A stretch of DNA of 64,000 nucleotides from Stutzerimonas stutzeri (GCA_002339675.1 DDKB01000017.1:460327-524326); one strand, 5' to 3'; counted from the stretch's first letter, positions 9,221 through 19,732 are shown. Notes: generated by a model not told the origin, from the letters alone. Translations and numbers: made by a program.

Positions 9221-9292
9221 CCCGTGATCCTGCCATCCGAGTCTGCCTGAGCCTTGCGCTCGGGCGCTGTCTGTTCAACGAGGTCGCTTTCG

Positions 9293-10462
9293 ATGTCCAT
9301 CAAGCCAGCCAGTGCTGCTCTGATCCCCTTTCTCGCCGCGGCGTTCCTGCTCGGCGGCTGTCGCGACGATCAGGCGGCGCCTACCGGGGGCGCGCCACAG
9401 CAGAAGCCCCAGGTCGGCATCGTCACCCTGGAAGCCGAACCCTTCGCCCTGACCACCGAGCTGCCCGGCCGCACGACGGCCTACCGGGTTGCCGAGGTGC
9501 GGCCGCAGGTCAACGGCATCATCGAGAAGCGTCTGTTCACCGAAGGCAGCGAAGTGAAACAGGGGCAGCAGCTCTATCAGATTGACCCGTCCGTCTACGA
9601 GGCGACGCTGAGCAGCGCCAAGGCGAAACTGGCCTCGGCGAAGTCGTTGGCCGATCGCTACGAGCTGCTGGTCAAGGAGCAGGCGGTCAGCCGGCAGGCC
9701 TACGACGAGGCCCGTGCCGCGGCGCTGCAGGCCAAGGCCGAGTTCGAGCGCGCACAGATCGACCTGCGTTACACCAAGGTCCTCGCGCCCATTGCCGGGC
9801 GCATCGGCCGATCTGCCGTGACCGAAGGCGCCCTGGTCAGCAACGGCCAGGCACAGGAGCTGGCTACCATTCAGCAGTTCGACCCAATCTACGTCGATGT
9901 CACCCAGCCGGTGCAGGACCTCGTCGCCCTGCGCCGTGATCTGGAAAGTGGCCGGCTGCAGCGCGCCGGCGACAGCGCGGCCAAGGCGCGGCTGGTGCTG
10001 CAGGATGGAACCGAGTATCCACACGACGGCACCTTGGAAGTGTCCGAGGTCACGGTGGACGAGGGGACCGGTTCGGTCACGCTGCGTGCGGTGTTCCCGA
10101 ACCCGGACAAGAATCTTCTGCCCGGCATGTTCGTCCACGCTCGGCTGTTGGCCGGTGTTCGTGAGCAGGCGCTGCTGGTGCCGCAGCAGGGGGTCACTCG
10201 TGACGCCCGCGGCGAGCCGACGGCGCTGGTGGTCGGCGCAGGCGACAAGGTCGAGCTGCGGCAGATCAAGACCGAACGCGCCGTCGACAACCGTTGGCTG
10301 GTCAGCGAAGGCCTGCAGCCGGGCGACCGGCTGATCACCGAAGGACTGCAGTTCATCCGTCCCGGGGTAGAGGTCGATCCGCGCCCGGCGGGTAACGTCC
10401 AGCAGGCCAACACGCCGAACGGGCAGGCCGGCGCCGCGCCCGCCGCTGGCCAGGGGGAATAA
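9293..10462 (+). CDS. ttgA: RND efflux periplasmic adaptor (MexA/TtgA type)
   Basis: Membrane-fusion lipoprotein linking the inner-membrane pump to the outer-membrane channel in a tripartite drug efflux system. 389 residues from the ATG at 9293, chosen because it begins a lipoprotein signal peptide with lipobox LGGC; the upstream in-frame codons would spoil it. The mature protein has the usual order: beta-barrel/lipoyl half motifs (VRPQVNGIIEKRLFTEGSEVKQGQ), alpha-hairpin (about 95-160), second lipoyl half (LAPIAGRIGRSAVTEG), and membrane-proximal domain. It is 6 bases from the pump gene. Substrates are probably diverse (beta-lactams, quinolones, solvents) by family, but this is not shown by sequence. 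Confidence 0.93.
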   Translation: MSIKPASAALIPFLAAAFLLGGCRDDQAAPTGGAPQQKPQVGIVTLEAEPFALTTELPGRTTAYRVAEVRPQVNGIIEKRLFTEGSEVKQGQQLYQIDPSVYEATLSSAKAKLASAKSLADRYELLVKEQAVSRQAYDEARAAALQAKAEFERAQIDLRYTKVLAPIAGRIGRSAVTEGALVSNGQAQELATIQQFDPIYVDVTQPVQDLVALRRDLESGRLQRAGDSAAKARLVLQDGTEYPHDGTLEVSEVTVDEGTGSVTLRAVFPNPDKNLLPGMFVHARLLAGVREQALLVPQQGVTRDARGEPTALVVGAGDKVELRQIKTERAVDNRWLVSEGLQPGDRLITEGLQFIRPGVEVDPRPAGNVQQANTPNGQAGAAPAAGQGE

Positions 10463-10468
10463 CCGCGC

Positions 10469-13400
10469 ATGTCCAGATTCTTCATCGATCGGCCGATCTT
10501 CGCCTGGGTCATCGCCCTGGTGCTGATGCTGGCCGGCACGCTGGCAATCCTCAATCTTCCGGTCAATCAGTACCCAAGCATCGCGCCGCCGAACGTGTCC
10601 ATTTCGGTCAGCTACCCGGGCGCCTCGGCGCGCACCGTTCAGGACACGGTGGTCCAGGTCATCGAGCAGCAGCTCAATGGCCTCGACGGGCTGCGCTATA
10701 TCTCCTCGGAGAGCAACTCCGACGGCAGCATGACGATTAACGTGACCTTCGAGCAGGGCACCAACCCCGACATCGCCCAGGTGCAGGTGCAGAACAAGCT
10801 GCAGCTGGCGACACCGCTGCTGCCGCAGCAGGTCCAACAGCAGGGCATCCGGGTCTCCAAGTCGGCGCGCAACTTCCTGATGGTGGTGGCGCTGGTGTCT
10901 AAAGATGGCCAGCAGAGCAACTACGACCTGGCCAACTACATCGTCGCCAACGTCCAGGACCCGATTTCGCGGACGCCGGGCGTCGGTGACTTCCAGGTGT
11001 TCGGCGCGCAGTACGCGATGCGCATCTGGCTCGATCCGGCCAAGTTGCAGCAATATCAACTGACTGCTGCCGATGTTCGTTCTGCGATCCAGGAGCAGAA
11101 CGTGCAAGTGTCCTCCGGCCAGCTCGGCGGGCTGCCTGCGGTAGAGACCCAGCAGCTCAACGCGACCATCATCGGCAAGACGCGCCTGGAAACGCCCGAG
11201 CAATTCCGCAAGATCCTGCTGAAAGTCAACGGTGACGGCTCGCAGGTACGTCTGGGCGATGTCGCCCGGGTCGAACTCGGTGCCGAGAGCTACGCCATCC
11301 GCGCCGAATACAACGGCCAGCCCGCCGCGGGGCTGGGTATCCGCCTCGCCGCCGGTGGCAATGCGCTGGACACCGCCAATGCGGTGCGCAAGACCATCGC
11401 CGAGCTGGAGCCGTTCTTCCCGCCGGGAGTCGAGGTGGTTTACCCCTACGACACCACGCCGGTCATCTCGGCCTCGATCGAGGGCGTGGTGCACACCCTG
11501 CTCGAAGCCTTCGTGCTGGTGTTCCTGGTGATGTTCCTGTTCCTGCAGAACCTGCGGGCGACGTTGATCCCGACGCTTGCCGTGCCGGTGGTTATCCTCG
11601 GCACCTTCGCGATCCTGCTGACCTTCGGCTACAGCATCAACACGCTGACCATGTTTGCCATGATCCTGGCGATCGGCCTGCTGGTGGACGACGCCATCGT
11701 GGTGGTGGAGAACGTCGAGCGGGTGATGCGCGAGGAGGGGCTTTCGGCGCGAGAGGCGACGCGCAAGTCCATGGGCCAGATCCAGAGCGCGCTGGTGGGT
11801 ATCGGCGTGGTGCTGTCGGCTGTGCTGCTGCCGATGGCCTTCTTCGGCGGTTCCACCGGGGTAATCTATCGGCAGTTCTCCATCACCATTGTCTCGGCCA
11901 TGGTGCTGTCGGTGCTGGTGGCGCTGATCTTCACCCCGGCGCTGTGCGCCACCATTCTCAAACCGCATGACGGCGAGCACGAGGGCAAGCGCGGCTTTTT
12001 CGGTTGGTTCAACCGCACCTTCGACCGCGGTACCCAGCGCTACGAGCGTGGCGTGGCTGCGCTGTTGCGGCGCAAGGCACCCTTCCTGCTCATGTACCTG
12101 CTGATCGTCGGCGTGATGGTGTGGATGTTTACCCGCATTCCCACCGCCTTCCTGCCTGAAGAAGACCAGGGCGTGCTGTTCGCCCAGGTGCAGACGCCGG
12201 CCGGCTCGACCGCCAACCGCACCCAGGAAGTGGTCGAGCAGATGCGTGACTATCTGCTGACCAAAGAAAGCGAGACGGTCCGCTCGGTGTTCACCATTAC
12301 CGGTTTCAACTTCGCCGGTCGCGGCCAGAGCTCCGGCATGGCGTTCATCATGCTCAAGCCCTGGGAAGAGCGCACCGAGCCCGGCCAGGGCGTGTTCGAC
12401 CTGGCCCAGCGGGCCCAGGGCTACTTCTTCAGCCTGCGCGACGCCATGGTGTTCGCCTTCGCGCCGCCGGCGGTGATGGAACTGGGCAATGCCACCGGCT
12501 TCGACGTCTATCTGCAGGACCAGGCGGGACTGGGCCACGAGGCGCTGACCCAGGCGCGTGACCAGTTCATGCAGCTGGCGGCCAAGGAGCCGACCCTGAC
12601 CGGGGTTCGCTTCAACGGCCTGCGCGACGAGCCGCAGTACCACTTGATCATTGACGACGAAAAGGCGCGCGCCCATGGCGTCTCGATTGCCGCGATCAAC
12701 GATTCGCTGTCCATCGCCTGGGGGTCGAGCTACGTCAACGACTTCATCGACCGCGGGCGCGTCAAGCGTGTCTACATGCAGGGCGAGCCCTCCTCGCGGA
12801 TGAACCCCGAGGACCTCGGCAAGTGGTACGTGCGCAACGACGCCGGCGAAATGGTGCCGTTCACCGCCTTTGCCTCCGGCGAGTGGACCTACGGCCCGCC
12901 GAAGTTGACCCGCTTCAACGGTGTGCCGGCGATGGAAATCCTCGGGTCGGCCGCGCCGGGCTACAGCTCCGGCGAGGCGATGGCCGCAGTCGAGCGGATC
13001 GCCGAGCAGTTGCCGGCCGGCATCGGCTACTCCTGGACCGGGCAGTCCTACGAGGAGCGCCTGTCCGGCTCCCAGGCCCCGGCGCTGTATGCGCTGTCGT
13101 TGCTGGTGGTGTTCCTCGCGCTCGCGGCGTTGTACGAAAGCTGGTCGGTTCCGCTTTCGGTGATGCTCGTCGTGCCGCTGGGTATCGTCGGTGCGCTGGC
13201 CTTCACCATGGGCCGCGGGCTGTCCAACGACGTGTTCTTCCAGGTGGGCCTGCTGACCACCGTGGGGCTGTCGGCGCGTAACGCGATCCTCATTGTCGAA
13301 TTCGCCAAGACGCTGCACGAGCAGGGGATGACGCTGTTCGATGCGGCAATCGAAGCCTGCCGCATACGGTTGCGGCCGATCGTCATGACTTCGCTGGCGT

Positions 13401-13603
13401 TCATGCTGGGCGTGCTGCCGCTGGCGATTTCCAGCGGTGCCGGCGCGGGCAGTAAGCATGCCATCGGTACCGGTGTGATCGGCGGCATGCTCAGCGCCCT
13501 GGTGCTGGCGATCTTCTGGGTTCCGCTGTTCTATGTGCTGGTGTCGTCGCTGGCCGAGCGCAAGAAGTCGGCCCGTGACAAGCAAAATGGAGAGGCGCAA
13601 TGA
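10469..13603 (+). CDS. ttgB: RND multidrug efflux pump, HAE1 family (MexB/TtgB type)
   Basis: Proton-driven inner-membrane drug exporter, 1,044 residues, the standard HAE1 length. The N terminus MSRFFIDRPIFAWVIAL is diagnostic of MexB/AcrB-like pumps. Proton-relay Asp-Asp lies in LLVDDAIVVVENVERVM (TM4, near residues 407-408), and the TM10 Lys is within NAILIVEFAK. Two large periplasmic porter/docking loops separate TM1-TM2 and TM7-TM8. It lies between adaptor and channel genes with 6-base spacing and 4-base overlap, so the three are one operon. Confidence 0.96.
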   Translation: MSRFFIDRPIFAWVIALVLMLAGTLAILNLPVNQYPSIAPPNVSISVSYPGASARTVQDTVVQVIEQQLNGLDGLRYISSESNSDGSMTINVTFEQGTNPDIAQVQVQNKLQLATPLLPQQVQQQGIRVSKSARNFLMVVALVSKDGQQSNYDLANYIVANVQDPISRTPGVGDFQVFGAQYAMRIWLDPAKLQQYQLTAADVRSAIQEQNVQVSSGQLGGLPAVETQQLNATIIGKTRLETPEQFRKILLKVNGDGSQVRLGDVARVELGAESYAIRAEYNGQPAAGLGIRLAAGGNALDTANAVRKTIAELEPFFPPGVEVVYPYDTTPVISASIEGVVHTLLEAFVLVFLVMFLFLQNLRATLIPTLAVPVVILGTFAILLTFGYSINTLTMFAMILAIGLLVDDAIVVVENVERVMREEGLSAREATRKSMGQIQSALVGIGVVLSAVLLPMAFFGGSTGVIYRQFSITIVSAMVLSVLVALIFTPALCATILKPHDGEHEGKRGFFGWFNRTFDRGTQRYERGVAALLRRKAPFLLMYLLIVGVMVWMFTRIPTAFLPEEDQGVLFAQVQTPAGSTANRTQEVVEQMRDYLLTKESETVRSVFTITGFNFAGRGQSSGMAFIMLKPWEERTEPGQGVFDLAQRAQGYFFSLRDAMVFAFAPPAVMELGNATGFDVYLQDQAGLGHEALTQARDQFMQLAAKEPTLTGVRFNGLRDEPQYHLIIDDEKARAHGVSIAAINDSLSIAWGSSYVNDFIDRGRVKRVYMQGEPSSRMNPEDLGKWYVRNDAGEMVPFTAFASGEWTYGPPKLTRFNGVPAMEILGSAAPGYSSGEAMAAVERIAEQLPAGIGYSWTGQSYEERLSGSQAPALYALSLLVVFLALAALYESWSVPLSVMLVVPLGIVGALAFTMGRGLSNDVFFQVGLLTTVGLSARNAILIVEFAKTLHEQGMTLFDAAIEACRIRLRPIVMTSLAFMLGVLPLAISSGAGAGSKHAIGTGVIGGMLSALVLAIFWVPLFYVLVSSLAERKKSARDKQNGEAQ

Positions 13604-15030
13604 ACAAGTCAGTCCTGAGCCTGGCGCTGATGGCTGCGCTGGGCGGCTGCTCGCTGATTCCAGACTATCAGCGCCCTGACGCGCCGAGCCCCGCCAGTTG
13701 GCCCGAAGGCGAAGCCTACGAGGGCGCCTCCGCTGCGACCCAGGGTGGATCGATGGACCTGGGCTGGCAGGCATTCTTCCGTGACCCGGCGTTGCGTCGG
13801 TTGATCGGCGTGGCGCTGGAAAACAACCGCGACCTGCGCGCTGCTGCGTTGAATGTCGAGGCCTACCGGGCGCTCTACCGGATCCAGCGCGCCGACCTGC
13901 TGCCGGCCGTCAGCGCCGACGGTTCCGGCAGTCGTACGCGTACCCCGGGCGACCTCAACCAGACCGGCGACAGCGTCGTCAGCAGCCAGTACAGCGCCAC
14001 GCTTGGCGTGTCCTGGGAGCTGGACCTGTTCGGGCGCCTGGGCAGCCTGCGCGAACAGGCGCTGCAGGAGTTCTTCGCCACCGCCGCGGCCCAGCGCAGC
14101 ACGCAGATCAGCCTGATTGCCAGCGTCGCCAACGCCTGGCTGACCCTGCAGGCCGACCAGGCGCTGCTGCAGGTCAGTCGTGACACGCTCAAGACCTACG
14201 AGCAGAGCCTCGAGCTGACGCAGCGCAGTTTCGACGTGGGCGTCGCGTCCGCTCTGGAGCTGAGTCAGGCCCGCAGTGCCGTCGACACCGCCCGCGTCGG
14301 CATCGAACGCTATTCGCGCCAGGCTGCTCAGGACCGCAACGCGCTCGTGCTGTTGCTCGGTCAGGGCCTGCCTGAGCAACTGCCGGACGCGGGCGAACTC
14401 GAGCGTGACCAGCTGGCGCCCTTGCCGGTCGGGTTGCCGTCGGACTTGCTCTACCAGCGGCCGGACATTATCCAGGCCGAATACCAGCTGCGCGCGGCCA
14501 ACGCCAACATCGGCGCTGCCCGTGCTGCCTTCTTCCCGCGTATCAGTCTCACCGGGGCCGCCGGGACTGCGAGCAGCGAGCTGTCCGGCCTGTTCGGCAG
14601 CGGCTCGAGCTACTGGAACTTCTCACCGAGCATCAGCGTGCCGATCTTCAACGCCGGCCAGCTTCGCGCCAATCTGGATTACGCCCAGATCAGCCGCAAC
14701 ATCGAAGTGGCCCGCTACGAGTCGGCGATTCAGACCGCCTTCCGTGAAGTCTCCGACGGACTCGCTGCGCAGGGCACCTACAGCCGCCAGGTGCAGGCGC
14801 AGCGCGACCTGCTGCAAGCCAGCGAAGACTACTATCGGCTCGCCGAGCGGCGTTACCGCACCGGTGTCGACAGCTACCTGACGCTGCTCGATGCCCAGCG
14901 TCAGCTGTTCGAGGTCAAGCAGCAGTTCATCAGCGACCGCCTGGCGCAGATGACCAGCGAGGTCGAGCTATTCAAGGCCCTCGGCGGCGGCTGGGAGGCC
15001 CAGACGCAGCCGCTGCCGGACCAGGGCTGA
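13600..15030 (+). CDS. ttgC: Outer-membrane efflux channel lipoprotein (OprM/TtgC type)
   Basis: TolC-like trimeric channel that completes the tripartite pump. 476 residues; signal peptide with lipobox ALGGC (acylated Cys near residue 18). Two repeats of the outer-membrane efflux protein fold, including the NNRDLRAAALNVEAYRALYRIQRADLLP region and the second-half pattern RPDIIQAEYQLRAANANIGAARAAFFPRISL. The ATG overlaps the pump stop by four bases. It ends about 30 bases before a strong bidirectional terminator shared with the convergent rhlE gene. Confidence 0.95.
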   Translation: MNKSVLSLALMAALGGCSLIPDYQRPDAPSPASWPEGEAYEGASAATQGGSMDLGWQAFFRDPALRRLIGVALENNRDLRAAALNVEAYRALYRIQRADLLPAVSADGSGSRTRTPGDLNQTGDSVVSSQYSATLGVSWELDLFGRLGSLREQALQEFFATAAAQRSTQISLIASVANAWLTLQADQALLQVSRDTLKTYEQSLELTQRSFDVGVASALELSQARSAVDTARVGIERYSRQAAQDRNALVLLLGQGLPEQLPDAGELERDQLAPLPVGLPSDLLYQRPDIIQAEYQLRAANANIGAARAAFFPRISLTGAAGTASSELSGLFGSGSSYWNFSPSISVPIFNAGQLRANLDYAQISRNIEVARYESAIQTAFREVSDGLAAQGTYSRQVQAQRDLLQASEDYYRLAERRYRTGVDSYLTLLDAQRQLFEVKQQFISDRLAQMTSEVELFKALGGGWEAQTQPLPDQG

Positions 15031-15060
15031 GATGCTGCCCGGTTCCAGCCGGCCGTAACG

Positions 15061-15090
15061 AAAAACGCCGCCCCGAGGGGCGGCGTTTTT
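15061..15090. terminator. Bidirectional intrinsic terminator between efflux operon and rhlE
   Basis: A GC-rich stem CGCCGCCCC/GGGGCGGCG is flanked by five A on the left and five T on the right, so it can terminate both the rightward efflux operon and the leftward helicase gene. Confidence 0.93.
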
Positions 15091-15104
15091 CGTAGGGGTG
15101 GCGG

Positions 15105-16919
15105 TCAGCGATTACGCGTCAGCAGTGCCGGCTTCTCGCCGCGGGGACGGCTCGGCAGTTGCTCGAGCTGGTCGATGCTCGGCAGGCGGTCGATCTTCGA
15201 TTCCTTGTGGATGATCACCGGCTGCTTTTCCTTGGGCTTCTCGGCCATGTCGCGCCGTACGTCCATGTTGTCGTTATCGAGGCGACGGCCTTCGTTCTTG
15301 CGGCGCGGCTGACCGCCTCGGCCGGCCGGCTGACCGGTCCGCTTGCCTTTGCCAGCACCGCCGCCGGCACCGCCGTTGCGTGGCGCTGAGGCTGCGCGGG
15401 GCTGAGCGCCGGGCTGTGCCGGTGCACCCGGACGGCGGCCGCGACCCTGCTTGTTCTGGTAAGGGCTGACGTAGTCGACGCGATTGCCGAAATTGTCCAC
15501 CTCGTCGTCCAGGAATACTTCCGGGTCACGGTCGTTGGGTAGGCGCGGCGGCCGGCTCACTGGCGCTGCGGCAGCGGCCTGTTCGGTTGGTGCCTGGGAG
15601 GCGCGGGCGTTGCGTGGCTTGTTGCGTGTCCGCCGGTTGCGCTCGCCTTTCGCTTCACCGCTGCCTTCGGCGGCCTTGGCGGCGCGCTCCGGCCGTGGCT
15701 TGCGCTCGCCGTTGCGCGGCGGGCGTGGCTGGCGCGGCTCGCGTACCTCCGGCTTCTCCGCCTCGATGGTGCTGGCGTCAAAGCCCATGAGATCGCCGTC
15801 GGCGATCTTCTGCTTGGTCATCCGCTCGATGCCCTTGAGCAGCTTTTCCTCGTCGGGCGCCACCAGCGATATGGCCTCGCCGCTGCGGCCGGCACGGCCG
15901 GTCCGGCCGATACGGTGGACGTAGTCCTCCTCGACGTTGGGCAGCTCGAAATTGACGACGTGAGGCAGCTGGTCGATATCCAGGCCACGGGCGGCAATGT
16001 CGGTTGCCACGAGGATCCGCACGGCATTTGCCTTGAAGTCGGCCAGCGCCTTGGTGCGGGCGTTCTGGCTCTTGTTGCCGTGAATCGCCACCGCAGGCAG
16101 GCCATGCTTGTCGAGGTATTCGGCCAGGCGGTTAGCGCCGTGCTTGGTGCGGGTGAAGACCAGTACCTGCTCCCAGGCGCCCTGGGTGATCAGGTGGGCA
16201 AGCAGGGCGCGCTTGTGGCTGGCCGGCAGGCGGAAAACGCGTTGCTCGATGCGCTCGACCGTCGTGTTCGGCGGCGTGACCTCGATGCGCTCGGGTTCAT
16301 GCAGCAGCTTGCCGGCGAGATCGGTGATGTCTTTGGAGAAGGTCGCCGAAAACAGCAGGTTTTGGCGTTTGCTCGGCAGCCGGGCGAGGACCTTCTTGAC
16401 GTCGTGGATGAAGCCCATGTCGAGCATGCGATCGGCTTCATCAAGGACCAGGATTTCGATGTTCGACAGGTCGACGGCCTTCTGGTTGGCCAGGTCGAGC
16501 AGTCGGCCCGGACAGGCGACGAGTACGTCGAGGCCCTTGGCGATCGCCTGGACCTGCGGGTTCATGCCGACGCCGCCGAATATGCAGGCGCTCTTGAAGG
16601 GCAGGTCGCGGGCGTAGACCTTGAAACTGTCATGAACCTGCGCGGCGAGTTCGCGCGTCGGGGTCAGCACCAGCACGCGTGGCTGTCGCGCGCCATGGCG
16701 ATGGGTGGGATCGGGATGACCGCCCGGAAAGAGGATTTCCAGCACCGGGAGGGCAAAGCCACCGGTCTTGCCGGTTCCCGTCTGTGCGGCGACCATCAGG
16801 TCGCGTCCCTGCAACACGGCGGGAATGGCCCGCTGTTGCACAGGTGTAGGCTGGGTATAGCCGGCGGCCTCGACGGCAGCGGCCAAAGCCTCGGAGAGAC
16901 CGAGGGAAGCAAAGGACAT
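15105..16919 (-). CDS. rhlE: DEAD-box RNA helicase RhlE
   Basis: ATP-dependent RNA helicase involved in ribosome maturation and RNA turnover. 604 residues. Helicase core motifs in order: Q motif YTQPTPVQQRAIP, Walker A AAQTGTGKTG, PTRELA, DEAD in VLDEADRMLDMGF, SAT, ATDIAARGLDID and HRIGRTGRAG. From about residue 375 to the end is a long, low-complexity basic tail rich in Arg, Pro, Gly and Lys, typical of RhlE1-type proteins in Pseudomonas and expected to bind RNA non-specifically. RhlE paralogues differ in this tail, so RhlE1 versus RhlE2 is not decided here. Confidence 0.93.
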   Translation of the reverse strand: MSFASLGLSEALAAAVEAAGYTQPTPVQQRAIPAVLQGRDLMVAAQTGTGKTGGFALPVLEILFPGGHPDPTHRHGARQPRVLVLTPTRELAAQVHDSFKVYARDLPFKSACIFGGVGMNPQVQAIAKGLDVLVACPGRLLDLANQKAVDLSNIEILVLDEADRMLDMGFIHDVKKVLARLPSKRQNLLFSATFSKDITDLAGKLLHEPERIEVTPPNTTVERIEQRVFRLPASHKRALLAHLITQGAWEQVLVFTRTKHGANRLAEYLDKHGLPAVAIHGNKSQNARTKALADFKANAVRILVATDIAARGLDIDQLPHVVNFELPNVEEDYVHRIGRTGRAGRSGEAISLVAPDEEKLLKGIERMTKQKIADGDLMGFDASTIEAEKPEVREPRQPRPPRNGERKPRPERAAKAAEGSGEAKGERNRRTRNKPRNARASQAPTEQAAAAAPVSRPPRLPNDRDPEVFLDDEVDNFGNRVDYVSPYQNKQGRGRRPGAPAQPGAQPRAASAPRNGGAGGGAGKGKRTGQPAGRGGQPRRKNEGRRLDNDNMDVRRDMAEKPKEKQPVIIHKESKIDRLPSIDQLEQLPSRPRGEKPALLTRNR

Positions 16920-17058
16920 GAGTAATCCTGTCTTGTGTAGGGCGTTGCCCTGGGATGGTCATGCCTGGCTCGAATCGCGACTGGCGTGCGATCCCGTCCG
17001 GTCCTGCCGTCCCTCTATGGGAGAACGACATCCGGGCGTAAGCCTGGCGGAAGCGCGG

Positions 17059-17067
17059 AGTATAACA
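17059..17067 (-). promoter_or_regulatory. Possible extended -10 element for rhlE
   Basis: Reading leftward, TGTTATACT matches an extended -10 (TGnTATAAT) about 140 bases before the rhlE start, leaving a long 5' untranslated leader. There is no convincing -35. Long leaders are common on cold-inducible helicase genes, but no cold-shock element was recognised. The 16920-17154 gap otherwise shows no gene. Confidence 0.4.
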
Positions 17068-17154
17068 GAGCCTGTTCACGCCGCATTGGTAGGACAGTGT
17101 GGCAGGTCGCAGGTTCATTGACCAGCTTCCCGTTTCCGGGAAGCGGATGTTTCT

Positions 17155-18009
17155 TCAGCCCTGCAGGCCGAGGTTGTCGCGGATCGCCAGGCTCGGTTCA
17201 GCCTGGTTCAGCGTGTAGAAGTGCAGGCCCGGCGCGCCACCGGCCAGCAGCCGCTCGCAGAGCTCGGTGATGACCTGGTTGCCAAACGCCTGGATGCTCT
17301 CCATGTCGTCGCCGTACGCCTCGAGCTGCTTGCGCACCCAGCGGGGAATCTCGGCACCGCAGGCATCGGAGAAGCGGGCCAGCTTGCTGTAGTTGGTGAT
17401 CGGCATGATCCCGGGGACGATCGGTGTCTCCACCCCCAGCTTGCGCACCCGCTCGACGAAGTAGAAATAGCAGTCGGCATTGAAGAAATACTGGGTGATG
17501 GCGCTGTTGGCACCGGCCTTCGCCTTGCGCACGAAGTTGGCCAGGTCGTCTTCGAAGTTGCGTGCCTGCGGGTGCATCTCCGGGTAGGCGGCGATCTCGA
17601 TATGGAAGTGATCGCCCGTCTCGTGACGGATGAACTCCACCAGCTCGTTGGCGTAGCGCAGCTCGCCGCTGGCCATGCCCATGCCCGAGGGCAGGTCGCC
17701 GCGCAGTGCGACGATGCGGGAGATGCCGGCACTGCGGTACAGCTCGAGCAGCTCGCGCAGCTCCTGTTTGCTGTCGCCGACACAGGACAGGTGGGGCGCC
17801 GTGGGCACCTTCACTTCACCGTCGAGTTGCAGCACGGTGTTGAGGGTGCGGTCGCGGGTCGAGCCGCCCGCGCCGTAGGTGCAGGAGAAAAAGTCCGGCT
17901 TGCATTCGGCCAGCCGGCGCGCGGTGGCCATCAGTTTTTCGTGCCCGGCATCGGTCTTTGTCGGAAAGAACTCGAAGCTGATGGAAGGGCGGGATTGCGG
18001 TGTGCTCAT
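17155..18009 (-). CDS. metF: 5,10-methylenetetrahydrofolate reductase
   Basis: FAD enzyme that reduces 5,10-methylene-THF to 5-methyl-THF, the methyl donor for methionine synthase. 284 residues, normal for bacterial MetF. N-terminal SFEFFPTKTDAGHEKL, the FSCTYGAGGSTRDRT folate/FAD region (about 42-56), the LRGDLPSG loop, and the central FVRKAKAGANSAITQYFFNADCYF block are all present. It lies downstream of ahcY on the same strand with a 137-base gap holding an inverted repeat, so both SAM-cycle genes may share a transcript, perhaps attenuated between them. Confidence 0.96.
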   Translation of the reverse strand: MSTPQSRPSISFEFFPTKTDAGHEKLMATARRLAECKPDFFSCTYGAGGSTRDRTLNTVLQLDGEVKVPTAPHLSCVGDSKQELRELLELYRSAGISRIVALRGDLPSGMGMASGELRYANELVEFIRHETGDHFHIEIAAYPEMHPQARNFEDDLANFVRKAKAGANSAITQYFFNADCYFYFVERVRKLGVETPIVPGIMPITNYSKLARFSDACGAEIPRWVRKQLEAYGDDMESIQAFGNQVITELCERLLAGGAPGLHFYTLNQAEPSLAIRDNLGLQG

Positions 18010-18061
18010 GACGAATCCAGGGTTGCCGGGCAGCTGCTGCCCGAGACGTCCTTTTATCGAT

Positions 18062-18139
18062 GAAGGCTGAGGCTGGAGGCTGGACGAGAGAGCAGCACGG
18101 TGCGGCCATTTCGTCCGGCTTTCCAGCCTCTAGCCTTCA
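18062..18139. repeat. Imperfect long inverted repeat between ahcY and metF
   Basis: The arm starting at 18062 (GAAGGCTGAGGCTGGA) is the reverse complement of the arm ending at 18139, apart from one inserted base. The central part is about 45 bases. Related GAAGCTGGA/GGCTGGA words recur at 50720-50745 and 50822-50850, so this is probably a dispersed extragenic repeat. It could also act as a weak terminator or mRNA-stabilising hairpin between the two genes. Confidence 0.7.
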
Positions 18140-18146
18140 GCGGCTC

Positions 18147-19556
<1,410 letters not shown>

Positions 19557-19567
19557 TGAAGAGTTCT

Positions 19568-19588
19568 CCATTCGTAGTGTGCGAATGG
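19568..19588 (-). promoter_or_regulatory. Hairpin overlapping the ahcY ribosome-binding site
   Basis: A seven-base stem CCATTCG/CGAATGG with a seven-base loop lies between the riboswitch aptamer and ahcY. The last two G of the right arm belong to the Shine-Dalgarno sequence (GGAG, minus strand of 19566-19569). It is a plausible expression platform that hides the ribosome site when SAH is scarce. Confidence 0.6.
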
Positions 19589-19600
19589 GCGCCGTTGATG

Positions 19601-19732
19601 CGTTCAGGAACGCCCCATCCGAGCCTGACAGGCGAAAGCTGGCGTGGACCGGCTGCGGTAAAGCAGCGAAGCGCAATGGCTTGGACGGTCCCGGACAGGT
19701 TCTACCTGCTGCAGCGCCCCTCGGACAGGTGG
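19601..19732 (-). promoter_or_regulatory. S-adenosylhomocysteine (SAH) riboswitch
   Basis: On the minus strand the leader holds TCCGAGGGGCGCTGC (within 19711-19726) and, about 100 bases later, CAGGCTCGGATGGGGCGTTC (19605-19624). These are the two conserved blocks of the SAH aptamer as known from Pseudomonas and other proteobacteria; TCCGAG and CTCGGA pair to form the closing helix P1. The aptamer ends about 45 bases before the ahcY start. In this family SAH binding turns expression on, so rising SAH induces the hydrolase. Confidence 0.9.

Noticed and set aside
9275..13774. Antisense open frame of about 1,500 codons opposite the efflux operon
   Set aside because: It mirrors the GC-rich coding frame of the pump genes, is low complexity (Arg/His/Gln-rich) and has no family similarity; all three efflux proteins are clearly real on the other strand.
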